From positions 111,760 through 175,759 of the forward strand of contig CAJTOO010000007.1 in the NCBI GenBank assembly GCA_910577735.1: 64,000 nt of DNA. The letters are read 5' to 3'. Both the position numbers and the translations under genes were made by a program. This document shows, piece by piece, positions 41,151-50,987 of the stretch. Under the pieces are notes generated by a model. That model was not told the DNA's origin. It searched no databases and saw only the letters and a list, made by a program, of their open reading frames with translations. Position 1 is the first letter of the stretch, and each line of letters opens with the position of its first letter. Source of the DNA: an uncultured Lachnospiraceae bacterium. GTDB lineage: Bacteria > Bacillota > Clostridia > Lachnospirales > Lachnospiraceae.

Positions 41151-43397
41151 TTACGTTGTACACGCAGGTTCCTCTTCGACCTTTTCTCTGCCTTTCCATC
41201 TGCGGACAAAATACCAGATGCAGCCTGCAATGGTCAGCGCAGAAACCAGATTTGCGATGACAAATCCAGCTACAGGACCATACCGCACATAGATTCTATG
41301 TTCCACACCATCTCCCTGCACCATAAAGCGCATCCGGGCGCCGTTCCCTCGTCTGATCTGCACTGCATTGCCGTTTTCATCACAGGCACGATAACCATGA
41401 TAACTAAGGACGGGCAGTTCAAGATAACAATCCGGTGCCGTCGCCGTGTAAGCCACTGCCGCCTTCGTTCCCTTTTTCTGATAATCCCTGACTGTCACAT
41501 AATTCATATCAGAAACCACCACACTGGTAGCCAGTTTATCATCTGAAGCCCCATCAAGGCGCCACTCATGAGGATAAAATATTCCGATATTCGTAATCAG
41601 CTTACTCTCATGTCCTTTCGACGCCACCGCCTGTGCGTTATCGTAAGGCATATGATTATTGTCTGCCGGCACGGACACGATTACCAGCAGATTCAGTCCG
41701 ACCAGCAAGGCAAACACATAATTACGGTATGGTTTCAGGATTTCGGATTGAGACAGGCCGATGGCACCTACAAAGACAAAACATGTTGATGCCGGTCCCA
41801 AAAATCTCCAGGGAAACTGCAGCATCGTCGCTATATTTTCAAACACCGCATTTTCCAATAAGACCCGGTTCGGAAAATATCCCGTTATCATAATCGTAAG
41901 CACAACACCCAATACCAGCAAATACAGCAGGAACCCTTCCTGTTTCGTCATCCGTCCCCGCCGTTCATACACAAGATAGACAAACCCAATCCCGATACAT
42001 CCAAACAACGCCAGGCCCAGTGAAAAATACTGTTTATTGTAAAGACTCAGGGTCTGGGTCAGGTTAGAGGGATTGATAGACTGTTCAAAATATCCGCTCC
42101 AACGCAGAACATCCTTAGCTATATTTTCACAAAAATAATAATACAGAAAGGGTGCCAGATACCATGCATTCAAGAGAATGGAAAGTCCGGCAGCCTTGCC
42201 GATTTCCTGATATCTTTTCTCCCGCAGGATAGGTCCACAGTACATAAGCGCTGTGATGACGCACACTGCTGCCACAAACGCCGCACTCAAAATATGACTC
42301 TGCAGCGCGCCGCCAAAGCCAATCACCAGATAATACCACTTCTTACGGTCACCCATGATCACATGATAAAGACCGGCAATCACAAGCGGCCAGAAGATCA
42401 ATGCCAGTGTCTCCCCCAAATCCCCCCTGGAAAAAATATTTGTAAAACGATAAGGCATCAATGTATATAAGACCACTGCCAGTATCACACTGCGTCTTGA
42501 TTTTATCATAGATTTCATAGCCACATATGCACAGGCTGCCGATCCTAAATTCGCAAGGAACACTATCACTTTGTAGGATAACGCCAATGATACCCTGCAG
42601 ATACGCAAAAAGGCCCCTATATACAGGAACAGATAGGGATACATGGCATTTAAATAACCATTCCCCCGAAGTCCGTCAGGCAAAATATTCACCGGAATCT
42701 GACCGTCCAAAATTCCGTCTTTGAGTCCTTCCAGTCTGGCCAGATGATAACACAGATCATCCCCATCATATAGATATGTCTGCATCATGGGAGAAGTGGC
42801 AAGCAAAGCCACACCCAGGATAATACTATAGTCTAAAAATCTCTCCTGCGTCATGTATCCGCTGCCCTTCTTGAGATACAGGATTCCCAGTCCATTGAGC
42901 AATAAGAACATCACAATCATAAAGTAGGTATCTGTATAGAAGCGGGTATGCGGTACAATCTCCAGTTCCTGAATCGTCAGGTTTCCACTCCCGCCATAGT
43001 TGACACGTACCTGCAACTGTTTCGCATCCTTGGACAGTGTAAAATCCGCCGCAAAATCCTCCGTCTGAGGATCCACCTGCCAGGCGGCAATCTTATTGGC
43101 CTCTTCCCACAATTCCACCACCGTGTCCTTCTTCTGGGCACTATACTGCATGCGAATGGTATAGCTGCCTTTGTTCATGACATATTGGGGTGTTTTGGCT
43201 ATCACCCCGGCTCTGGCCATGGACTCCTGAATCATCAGACCATTCTCTGAATCAATCAGCCCCACTGTACGCTGTAACTCGGATCCCAGATAGACAAGCG
43301 GCGACTTTCCCTCATCGCCCATCCATAAAAGCAATACTGTCAGACAGACCATGACACCATATATCATCTTGCTTTTCAACGATATCTCTTTAATCAA
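41151..43397 (-). CDS. Large polytopic membrane protein, GT-C-like
   Basis: A 748-residue protein. The start is a TTG at 43397 with AAAGGA 8 nt upstream. One N-terminal membrane segment is followed by an extracytoplasmic beta-rich domain (about 35-150) and then about 12 further segments. YLYDGDDLCYHLARLEGL (around 205-222) places a DD pair at the first catalytic-type loop of GT-C enzymes. A second soluble domain (about 590-715) precedes a last membrane segment. The layout resembles YfhO-like and related membrane glycosyltransferases. It is last in the pseB-pseC run and convergent with pseG. Confidence 0.7.
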   Translation of the reverse strand: MIKEISLKSKMIYGVMVCLTVLLLWMGDEGKSPLVYLGSELQRTVGLIDSENGLMIQESMARAGVIAKTPQYVMNKGSYTIRMQYSAQKKDTVVELWEEANKIAAWQVDPQTEDFAADFTLSKDAKQLQVRVNYGGSGNLTIQELEIVPHTRFYTDTYFMIVMFLLLNGLGILYLKKGSGYMTQERFLDYSIILGVALLATSPMMQTYLYDGDDLCYHLARLEGLKDGILDGQIPVNILPDGLRGNGYLNAMYPYLFLYIGAFLRICRVSLALSYKVIVFLANLGSAACAYVAMKSMIKSRRSVILAVVLYTLMPYRFTNIFSRGDLGETLALIFWPLVIAGLYHVIMGDRKKWYYLVIGFGGALQSHILSAAFVAAVCVITALMYCGPILREKRYQEIGKAAGLSILLNAWYLAPFLYYYFCENIAKDVLRWSGYFEQSINPSNLTQTLSLYNKQYFSLGLALFGCIGIGFVYLVYERRGRMTKQEGFLLYLLVLGVVLTIMITGYFPNRVLLENAVFENIATMLQFPWRFLGPASTCFVFVGAIGLSQSEILKPYRNYVFALLVGLNLLVIVSVPADNNHMPYDNAQAVASKGHESKLITNIGIFYPHEWRLDGASDDKLATSVVVSDMNYVTVRDYQKKGTKAAVAYTATAPDCYLELPVLSYHGYRACDENGNAVQIRRGNGARMRFMVQGDGVEHRIYVRYGPVAGFVIANLVSALTIAGCIWYFVRRWKGREKVEEEPACTT

Positions 43398-43467
43398 AGT
43401 TTCATTCCTTTCGGCTTATCTCTTTGTGGTTTTCGAAACATCCGCAGACAAATCCCTTCCTGCTATA

Positions 43468-44520
43468 TCACCCCCGCAGGACTCGCTTTACTGCCTTACG
43501 GAAATTACGATACCCCCACAAAAGTTTGTAATAACAGATAAAACGGCATGTAGAAGCCAACTGCATTTCCACCAATTTCTTTTCTTCCGCTCCAATCCGT
43601 TCCTTATAATACACATTTTCCCGAAAATCCGGAAATGTCTCCACCATCTCCTGCCCCAGCCTTTTGACAAAGCTGCTCTTTACAGGCCGCACGCCCTGCA
43701 TATAGGTAAACAACGTATTCACATAAAAAAGAGTGGCAAAGCTAAATTCCAGCTCCGGGCGGTACTTTTCCAGATAACCGTACTCCTTCGCTTCCCGCAG
43801 CATAATGCGTCCGGCTTCCATACGGTCTTCACACCGCTTCACACTGATGGTATGCACCGTGGAAGCATTGTGCTGATAATAATAATATAAAGGTTCCTCG
43901 ATATATTCAAAATGCCTGGCGCGCAGCATCCAGGAATTAGCCAGTGCGTTATCTTCATAGAAGATTCCTGTGGGGAATCGTCCCGGATGATCTATCACAA
44001 TTTCCCTGCGGTAAACTTTCACCACCAAAGAGCCGCCGTCGAGTATCAGAGACCGATACTTCTCTTCATCCAAACTTCCTGTCTGCTGCGGTTTATTGTT
44101 ATGTACCACCTGGCCGATTGCCATACTATGTTCACTGGTCAGATGGTAATCACAGCCAACCATATCCGCACCGGTCTCTTCTCCTCTGCCAATCAGCCTC
44201 TCATAGAAATCTTCCGTAACCCAGTCATCACTGTCAATAAATCCGATCCACTCCCCCTGCGCCAGACTCATGCCAATGTTCTTGGCACCGCCCTGTTTTT
44301 GATTCACTGCAGAGTGAACGGCCCTGAATCTGTCCGGATACTTCTTCTGATATGCCTGTAAAATCTTATAAGAATCATCTGTAGAACAGTCATCCACCGC
44401 GATAATTTCATAATCCTTTATGGTCTGCCTCACAAGAGAATCCAGACAATATTCCAGTTTACCACCTGCCGCCATATTGTAGACGGGCACTATAATTGAC
44501 AGCTTCATTTTCATCCTCAT
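43468..44520 (-). CDS. Glycosyltransferase family 2
   Basis: A 350-residue GT-A enzyme. KLSIIVPVYNMAAGG, AVDDCSTDDS, GGAKNIGMSLAQGEW and FIDSDDWV (D-x-D-type metal site, about 95-102) are typical of GT2. The C-terminal third is helical without a clear membrane segment. Start codons at 44520, 44514 and 44508 are all possible; GAGG lies 6 nt before 44508. It is in the pseB-pseC run, so it may act on a Pse-containing repeat, but the donor is unknown. Confidence 0.9.
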   Translation of the reverse strand: MRMKMKLSIIVPVYNMAAGGKLEYCLDSLVRQTIKDYEIIAVDDCSTDDSYKILQAYQKKYPDRFRAVHSAVNQKQGGAKNIGMSLAQGEWIGFIDSDDWVTEDFYERLIGRGEETGADMVGCDYHLTSEHSMAIGQVVHNNKPQQTGSLDEEKYRSLILDGGSLVVKVYRREIVIDHPGRFPTGIFYEDNALANSWMLRARHFEYIEEPLYYYYQHNASTVHTISVKRCEDRMEAGRIMLREAKEYGYLEKYRPELEFSFATLFYVNTLFTYMQGVRPVKSSFVKRLGQEMVETFPDFRENVYYKERIGAEEKKLVEMQLASTCRFICYYKLLWGYRNFRKAVKRVLRG

Positions 44521-44531
44521 TTCTGCCCTGT

Positions 44532-45725
44532 TTACCTGCGATAATAGTCTACAATCTTCGTCACTGCCTCAATCACACTCTCCACATCCGCATCGCTCAT
44601 CGCATAGTAAAGCGGCAAAGATAGTATCTCTTCATACAGTTTCTCCGCATTGGGACAAAGTCCTTTATGATACCCCAGACTTTCATAATATGGAAAATAA
44701 TAGACTGGTATGTAATGTACATTACAGCATACATTTTCCGCCTCAAGCGCCTCAAAGAACTGTCTTCTGTCTATCTTTAATTTTTCCGGTATCATGCGCA
44801 GGATATACAGATGCCTTGTGGTATCAGATTCCGGAATCTCCTGCTGCACAAAGAGTTCGGGCAGTTTGGAAAAGGCCGCATTATATCTGTCCACAATCTC
44901 CTTCCTGCGTTTGCTAAAGACAGGCAGCTTATCCAACTGGCTGATAATCAGCGCCGCCTGCATGTCCGTCATACGATAATTATACCCCAGATCCACCTGC
45001 TCATAATACCAGGGGCCGTCCGGTTCATGCTTCATCTGTGCCGCATCACGGGTAATCCCATGGGAGCGGAACAACAGTAACTTCTTGTACAATGACTCCT
45101 CATTGGTCAGAATAACGCCGCCCTCACCGCCGGTCACTGTCTTCACCGGGTGAAAGCTGAACATGGTCATATCTGCAATGGATCCATTCATCTGCCCCTG
45201 ATATTTCGTGCCAATCACATGGGCGCCGTCCTCAATCAGCGTCAGGCTATGCTCCCTGCATATTTTCAAAAGAGGCGAAAGATCTGCCGACTGTCCTGTA
45301 TAATCTACTGCCACCACAGCCTTCGTCCTTGGCGTAATGGCTTCCTCCACTTTCTTCGGATCAATATTATAAGTTGCAGGATCAATATCCGCAAAGACCG
45401 GTCTCGCGCCACAATATAACGCACAATTGGCTGATGCTGCAAAGGTAATCGGCGTCGTGATCACCTCATCTCCTTCTCCCACACCCGCAGCCAACGCCGC
45501 GATATGCAAAGCCGCCGTTCCGTTACTGCATACCACAGCGTACCTGGCACCGGTCAGGTCACACAACTTTCTTTCCAGTTCGGTAATCTTCGGGCCGCAG
45601 GTCAGAAAGTCGCTGCGCAATACATCCACTACAGCCTGGATATCATCTTCATCTATATACTGATGCCCATAGTAAATCTTCGTCTCCCTGGCGGGCTTCC
45701 CTCCCGCTATCGCTGGTCTTTCCAT
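44532..45725 (-). CDS. pseC: UDP-4-amino-4,6-dideoxy-N-acetyl-beta-L-altrosamine transaminase PseC
   Basis: A 397-residue DegT-family aminotransferase. ATG 45725 has CGGAG 6 nt upstream; the longer frame to 45803 has no such site. YYGHQYIDEDDI, SNGTAALHIAALA (68-80), EDGAHVIG (165-172) and the PLP lysine K195 in SFHPVKTVTGGEGG are the PseC pattern. It aminates the 4-keto product of PseB, encoded just upstream. An acetyltransferase (PseH) is the next step, for which only the distant GNAT at 24160-24726 is visible. Confidence 0.92.
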   Translation of the reverse strand: MERPAIAGGKPARETKIYYGHQYIDEDDIQAVVDVLRSDFLTCGPKITELERKLCDLTGARYAVVCSNGTAALHIAALAAGVGEGDEVITTPITFAASANCALYCGARPVFADIDPATYNIDPKKVEEAITPRTKAVVAVDYTGQSADLSPLLKICREHSLTLIEDGAHVIGTKYQGQMNGSIADMTMFSFHPVKTVTGGEGGVILTNEESLYKKLLLFRSHGITRDAAQMKHEPDGPWYYEQVDLGYNYRMTDMQAALIISQLDKLPVFSKRRKEIVDRYNAAFSKLPELFVQQEIPESDTTRHLYILRMIPEKLKIDRRQFFEALEAENVCCNVHYIPVYYFPYYESLGYHKGLCPNAEKLYEEILSLPLYYAMSDADVESVIEAVTKIVDYYRR

Positions 45726-45833
45726 ACTTATCTCCGTTCCTGCACGCCTTTGCACATAATCTTTTTCTATTTCATAAAATAATTCAGCGAAAACAAAGGA
45801 CACGTAACACTGCCTACATGTCCTTTTCCTGTC

Positions 45834-46829
45834 TTATTTCTCTAACTCCACATCCTTTAACAGTTCCCTGATATCTTCCACGCTGAGCCAGTCCGTATTG
45901 TTGGCCGAACTGTAAGAGAAGCCCTCCATCACCTTCCGTCCGGAAAGATCCGGCTGCTGCCTGTTATTCCAGGTCATCTGCGGATAGACAATAAAATGTT
46001 TATCATACTCATAAGTTGTCATGGAATCCTCTGTGGTCACCATGATCTCATGCAGCTTTTCTCCCGGCCTGATGCCCGTCTCCCTGATCTTGCAGCCTGG
46101 CATCATAGCCTCTGCTAAATCCGTAATCTTGAAGGAAGGAATCTTACTGATAAAGGTCTCCCCTCCGGTAGCCTCTTCCAGCGCCTTGATCACCAGCTCC
46201 ACTCCCTGGGTCAGACTGATCCAGAACCTGGTCATCCGCAGGTCCGTGATAGGCAGTTCCTGTGCCCCCTCTTTCATCAGCTTATAGAACAGAGGAATCA
46301 CTGAGCCGCGGCTTCCCGCCACATTTCCATAACGTACAATGGAAAAATTAATATCTTTCGCACCTGCATAAGCATTGGCAGCCACAAAAAGCTTGTCCGA
46401 TACCAACTTCGTACCACCATACAGGTTCACCGGATTGACCGCCTTATCCGTGGAAAGAGCCACTACCCTGCGCACACCACTGTCCAGCGCAGCGTCTATC
46501 ACGTTCATAGCACCATGAATATTGGTCTTAATCGCCTCATTGGGATTATATTCACAGGCCGGAACCTGCTTGAGCGCTGCCGCATGAATGATATAGTCCA
46601 CACCTTCGCAGGCCCTTCTCAAACGATCCACATCCCGCACATCCCCGATAAAGAAACGAAGCTTTTCTTTATACTCTTTAAACTCGCCGGCCATCATCCA
46701 TTGTTTAAACTCATCTCTGGAATAGATAATAATCTTCTTCGGTTCATAGTGCGTCAATACATATTTGGTAAAACATTTTCCAAAGGAGCCCGTGCCCCCG
46801 GTGATCAAAATCGTTTTATCTGTCAACAT
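45834..46829 (-). CDS. pseB: UDP-GlcNAc 4,6-dehydratase (5-inverting) PseB
   Basis: A 331-residue SDR of the short inverting branch. TGGTGSFGK (10-18) binds NADP, D128-K129 and Y137-x3-K141 (in STDKAVNPVNLYGGTK) are the catalytic set, and ITDLRMTRFWIS is typical of PseB/FlaA1. It makes the 4-keto-L-altro sugar that starts the pseudaminic acid route. GGAGG lies 7 nt before the ATG, and a strong promoter is present at 46884-46912. It heads the run pseB-pseC-GT2-membrane protein. Confidence 0.94.
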   Translation of the reverse strand: MLTDKTILITGGTGSFGKCFTKYVLTHYEPKKIIIYSRDEFKQWMMAGEFKEYKEKLRFFIGDVRDVDRLRRACEGVDYIIHAAALKQVPACEYNPNEAIKTNIHGAMNVIDAALDSGVRRVVALSTDKAVNPVNLYGGTKLVSDKLFVAANAYAGAKDINFSIVRYGNVAGSRGSVIPLFYKLMKEGAQELPITDLRMTRFWISLTQGVELVIKALEEATGGETFISKIPSFKITDLAEAMMPGCKIRETGIRPGEKLHEIMVTTEDSMTTYEYDKHFIVYPQMTWNNRQQPDLSGRKVMEGFSYSSANNTDWLSVEDIRELLKDVELEK

Positions 46830-46883
46830 AGATTTTCCTCCGAAATTACCCGTTTACCGTTTTCAAGGTTTGCATCGCCTCTA

Positions 46884-46912
46884 AGTATAGCACAGGCGCT
46901 TTGTGTTTGCAA
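46884..46912 (-). promoter_or_regulatory. Strong promoter of pseB-pseC
   Basis: On the minus strand TTGCAA (46907-46912), a 17-nt spacer and TATACT with an extended TG (46884-46889) lie 55 nt upstream of the pseB ATG. The -35 is the same palindromic hexamer as at the ABC flippase promoter. Confidence 0.65.
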
Positions 46913-46970
46913 TCTGTCTTGTACTTCAAAAGAACGGGAAAATGTACGCGTCTGTCACGCTTTTCAAATA

Positions 46971-48689
46971 TCAGTTCCCACTATAAAAGTAATACACGTC
47001 ACAATACTTCTCTTCATATAGCAGCTCATAGCCTGTCAGCTTCTTATTGCTGCCCAAAATCCTGTCGATCTGTGCCTGTACGTCTGCACCATCTGCCAGA
47101 TACAACACCAATGCAGGCGTATTGGCAATCACAGCATCCGCAATCAGATTGTCATTTCCAGCCGATGCAAAGTATACGCCACTATATTCCATCAGCTCAT
47201 TTGCCACATCCCAGATACACCAGTCCGCCCCTTCGTTGTACAAATATACCACTGGTGTCCCTGCCTGTTCCTGCCTTTTCGCAAAGGCTGTCTGCTCCTG
47301 ATCCTCCGGATACAGAAAGACAACCCGCCCGGACATAAGCCCCGCCGCGTCCAGCGCAAGACAAATAACCAAGGCTGCGGCTGCCAGATATACCGACCAG
47401 TTTCTATGCGGCACACAATGCACCCACATACTATAAATTGCCCAGAAAAGCAGCAAAACAATCATGCCATACACAGGCAGCTGATAGCGGTTTGAAGTAT
47501 CTCCCAACAAAAGCGCCGTCTTAGAAACCGTCAGGAAATACCCCGCAGCCGCAAAACAGAGAATCCCCATGGGCCACCATGGAACTGCCCTGTCCTGCAG
47601 CAAAAGCTGTCCTTTGCTGCGGCTGAAATACACAAACAGAATCAAGCCGATGACTACCAGCAAGAAACCCGCCAGCAGTTTCCCAAACACATACACATCC
47701 AGCAAGTCCAGGAAAAAACGAAACCGCATCACCGTATTGGACAAATCAAAGAAATTTTCCGTCGCCTGAGCGCCCCGCTGCCCACGAAACATCTGTCCCA
47801 GACAGGACGGATAGGTCAGATAAGCCAGACCAAACGCCGCCAACTGACTGATTCCATAACGCAGACAGTTCCATAAATTCTTATCCCGCCATAAAAGAAA
47901 GACACAAAAGGCAATCGCCATATAAAATAAGAAAATAAAATAGTAATACTGTGTCAAAAAGCCCAGATAGGTAACCACCATCAGCGGTAACAAGAACCTG
48001 ATAAATGAAAGTTTTCCTGTCTCCTGACGGTCCTTTTCAACTGCTGTGCCTGAACCATTTCCCTGTGGCTTCATATGCACATTTTCTACATACTGCCCTG
48101 CCTGTTTATCTATCTGTGATTGTAATCTACGAATTTCCTGCACATGCAGGATGGCACAGAGCAGCACAAACATTGTCAATAATTCATACATCCTGATAAA
48201 TACCACACCACTGATGGCCGCCGGCGTCAGCCCATAAAACAGTGTTGCCATAAGCGCCAGCTTTTCATTCCTGCCGCCCGCAAAATATGACACGTGTGTC
48301 AATAATATGATGTTAATTCCATGAAAAAAAAGATTGATCCCCAATCCGATCCATTTGGAAAAGACGCCCGGCACACAGGAAGCTGCTGTATGAAAAATCC
48401 AGTAATAGACCGGCGGATGCACATCCCAGGACTGCACCTGCCTGACCAGCCCATATTGGAACTGCTGCCCAGGAAGCACCACAAACTCATTTCTGTAAGT
48501 CTCCGCATCCATCCACTTTCCGTCTTCCACATAGAAACCCGCTGTACGCGCCGTAGAATAGTAAGTATAGTACTCATCCTCATGAAAGCCTGCTTTCTGG
48601 GTGCAAAAATAAAAGGCCGCCGCCATCTGGACGGCCCAGATTATGATGAAATATATAAGATATCTTGCTTTTTTACTGTTGTTTTTCAT
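46971..48689 (-). CDS. GT39-like (GT-C fold) membrane glycosyltransferase
   Basis: A 572-residue protein. ATG 48689 has GGAAG 8 nt upstream and overlaps the GT2 stop by 17 nt. It has about 11 membrane segments. FHEDEYYTYYSTAR after the first segment and SWDVHPPVYYWIFH (around 87-100) are the acidic loop and HPP motif of the PMT/ArnT-like GT39 group, which use polyprenyl-phosphate sugars outside the membrane. A central soluble insert (about 190-225) and a short soluble C-terminus are present. The GtrB-like GT2 at 58561-59493, at the head of the same run, could provide its donor. It closes the run. Confidence 0.75.
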   Translation of the reverse strand: MKNNSKKARYLIYFIIIWAVQMAAAFYFCTQKAGFHEDEYYTYYSTARTAGFYVEDGKWMDAETYRNEFVVLPGQQFQYGLVRQVQSWDVHPPVYYWIFHTAASCVPGVFSKWIGLGINLFFHGINIILLTHVSYFAGGRNEKLALMATLFYGLTPAAISGVVFIRMYELLTMFVLLCAILHVQEIRRLQSQIDKQAGQYVENVHMKPQGNGSGTAVEKDRQETGKLSFIRFLLPLMVVTYLGFLTQYYYFIFLFYMAIAFCVFLLWRDKNLWNCLRYGISQLAAFGLAYLTYPSCLGQMFRGQRGAQATENFFDLSNTVMRFRFFLDLLDVYVFGKLLAGFLLVVIGLILFVYFSRSKGQLLLQDRAVPWWPMGILCFAAAGYFLTVSKTALLLGDTSNRYQLPVYGMIVLLLFWAIYSMWVHCVPHRNWSVYLAAAALVICLALDAAGLMSGRVVFLYPEDQEQTAFAKRQEQAGTPVVYLYNEGADWCIWDVANELMEYSGVYFASAGNDNLIADAVIANTPALVLYLADGADVQAQIDRILGSNKKLTGYELLYEEKYCDVYYFYSGN

Positions 48690-49701
48690 ACCGCATCTTC
48701 CACCCATGCACCCGCCTCACCGCCTTCGGTGCAATCGTCAAAAGAATCAAATACCCCTTGTTCTTCTTGGTCAGATAAGGATTTGTTACCGTGTCCCGCA
48801 AATGTCCGCGCAGATACTTTTTCACTTTCTGATAAAAGACATTATCCCTTCTCATCTGGGATACCGGCACATGCAGCATATAGTCCAGTCTCTGGAACAG
48901 ATTGAAACGGACCGCATAAACATGAAGGGCAGGATATTTGCTGTCAACCAGTTCCTGCATCCTGTCCGCATTATCCACTATATCTAAAAACACCCGTGAA
49001 AAACTGTCTTTCGTCTTCCTGCGGGTGGTGCTCTCTTTCCTGCACACCACGTGATATCCCTGTTCCGGAAGTATCACAATCCCTTCCATCTCCTGCAGCA
49101 GTTCCACCAGAAGCCTGAAATCTTCATTCAGCTCACCTTCCGGAAACTGATGTCCTTCCAGAACATCCTTCTTTAAAAGCTTCGTGCAGAAAGAACAGTC
49201 CCCCCTGTGCAGCAGAAGTTCTTTTACAAACACCTGCGCCTCACAAAATTCTTTTCTCTGGGGCGGCACACACACATCCGGCAGGCGCCTGCCCGCCTCA
49301 TCCACTTCGTCTCTGGAAATCTGTGCCACAGAATAACCGCCCTCTGCAAGCGCCTTCATCATCTTCTCATAGACATAAGGTTCTACATAATCGTCGCTGT
49401 CCACAAAGCCCAGATATTCCCCTGACGCAATCCCGATGCCCATATTGCGGGCAGAAGACGCGCCGCCGTTCTTCTTATGATATGTTCTGATACGGCAGTC
49501 TTCTTTGGCCAGTTGTTCACACAGGCGGTCCGTACCATCCGTAGAACCATCATCTATCAGCAGGATTTCCAGATTGGAATAGGTCTGCGCACAGATGGAT
49601 TTCACGCACTTTTCCAGACAATCTATGGAATTGTACACTGGTACGATGACGCTGATTTTAGGGGAATCCATCTTCTGCTTGCCCTGTTTTCTCTCTGCCA
49701 T
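48673..49701 (-). CDS. Glycosyltransferase family 2
   Basis: A 342-residue GT-A enzyme. ISVIVPVYNSIDCLEKC, LIDDGSTDGTD, GGASSARNMGI and FVDSDDYVEP (metal site, about 100) are textbook GT2 motifs. The conserved part begins about 14 residues after the ATG at 49701; ATG 49671 is an alternative with AGGG upstream. It follows a GT4 gene after a 98-nt gap. The sugar cannot be told; it resembles capsular-type beta-transferases. Confidence 0.9.
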   Translation of the reverse strand: MAERKQGKQKMDSPKISVIVPVYNSIDCLEKCVKSICAQTYSNLEILLIDDGSTDGTDRLCEQLAKEDCRIRTYHKKNGGASSARNMGIGIASGEYLGFVDSDDYVEPYVYEKMMKALAEGGYSVAQISRDEVDEAGRRLPDVCVPPQRKEFCEAQVFVKELLLHRGDCSFCTKLLKKDVLEGHQFPEGELNEDFRLLVELLQEMEGIVILPEQGYHVVCRKESTTRRKTKDSFSRVFLDIVDNADRMQELVDSKYPALHVYAVRFNLFQRLDYMLHVPVSQMRRDNVFYQKVKKYLRGHLRDTVTNPYLTKKNKGYLILLTIAPKAVRRVHGWKMRYEKQQ

Positions 49702-49799
49702 TCTTTCTCGTTCTTTTCCTTTCTTTCAATCCGCGCTTCTCTTCGATGACCGTTTCTGAGCTCAAACTATATTTCTTTTCCGTTTCCTCAATTCCTGCC

Positions 49800-50987
49800 C
49801 TATATCTCTTCTCCCTGCATCATCGCCCGATACATTTTCCCAGGCGCCGTCACCGGTGCTATGCTCAAAGGCCCCGCCTGTTGCGCTTCTATCACACCCC
49901 GCTGCAGCCCATCCGCAAACCGCAAAAGCGCCTTCGCCGCATGCTGCGCATTCCACATGTCCCGGATGGTCTCATAGGCGGCACGTCCCATTTGTTTTCG
50001 TTCCTCCCAGTGTGCAAAGAGAGCAAGCACAAGCATCTCCATTCTGTCATAGCGGTCTTGTGGATAGACCAGTCCATTGACCCCATGCCGAATCAGATAG
50101 GGGGCAGCCCCCACCTGGGCGTTGACCACCTCCACACAGCCGCTGTTCATCCCCTCATTGACCACCGCACCCCATCCTTCCAGATAATTGCTGGTAAAAA
50201 GGTGAATATGGCACTTTTCCATCACATCCCTCACCTTTTCGGGCGGTGTATATCCATAGAAAACAAAAGATTCTGAAAGTCCCGAGCTCTCCACATCCCG
50301 GCGGATCAGGGGCTCCAGTTCCCCATCCCCCAGCATATGGATTTGGTAAGCATAGCCTTTTTCCCGAAGGGTCTTAGCCAGCCGCACCACATACTCCGGG
50401 TGCTTCAGCGGAATAAACCGGCCTGCCCAGACAATATGAATCTTCCCATCCTGCGGTTTCAGAGCCGCAAATTCTTCATCCGTATAGGTACGGAGCTTTG
50501 TGAAATATCCCCACTTAAATAATTTATCCGGATAGGCGCCGATCAGATGAAAATCTGAGGCCGCATAAGCACCGGCGCAGAGCATGCACACGTTCTGCCT
50601 GCGGTACCTGATATGCTCTCGATATTTCGCCGCCAGCCCACGAGGAGACACTACCTTCCACTGTCCCTCCCGATAAAGCCTCTCACTCACCCGAAGGGTG
50701 GTCTTCCCCGAACGCAGTCTCGGTTCCACGATATCCTCTCTGCCCGTCCAGCCAAAGAGCACCACATCGCTCTCCATTATTTTCTTAAGACATTCGTATT
50801 CTTTCTCATAGAGACATTCCACATAAGGAATCTCCTCCACGTTCACAGCCCAGCCCATATCCACACGCTCTTTTTCCATGGGCATGGTCTGGATAAAGGT
50901 AAAGTCCTCTCCCAACTGTTCATACAAAGCCTGGCACAGTGGAATCTGGTGATGGTTAATATAATTGGATACAAAGGTAAAGGTCAT
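49800..50987 (-). CDS. Glycosyltransferase family 4
   Basis: A 395-residue GT-B enzyme. The N-terminal part begins TFVSNYINHHQIP. WAGRFIPLKHPEYVV, HMLGDGELEPLI and the E-x7-E motif in LEGWGAVVNEGMNSG define the GT4 domain. Its ATG overlaps the stop of the upstream GT4 (ATGA, 50984-50987), so the two are translationally coupled. They probably add successive sugars to the same repeat. The C-terminal extension (about 350-395) is helical with no known motif. Confidence 0.9.
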   Translation of the reverse strand: MTFTFVSNYINHHQIPLCQALYEQLGEDFTFIQTMPMEKERVDMGWAVNVEEIPYVECLYEKEYECLKKIMESDVVLFGWTGREDIVEPRLRSGKTTLRVSERLYREGQWKVVSPRGLAAKYREHIRYRRQNVCMLCAGAYAASDFHLIGAYPDKLFKWGYFTKLRTYTDEEFAALKPQDGKIHIVWAGRFIPLKHPEYVVRLAKTLREKGYAYQIHMLGDGELEPLIRRDVESSGLSESFVFYGYTPPEKVRDVMEKCHIHLFTSNYLEGWGAVVNEGMNSGCVEVVNAQVGAAPYLIRHGVNGLVYPQDRYDRMEMLVLALFAHWEERKQMGRAAYETIRDMWNAQHAAKALLRFADGLQRGVIEAQQAGPLSIAPVTAPGKMYRAMMQGEEI

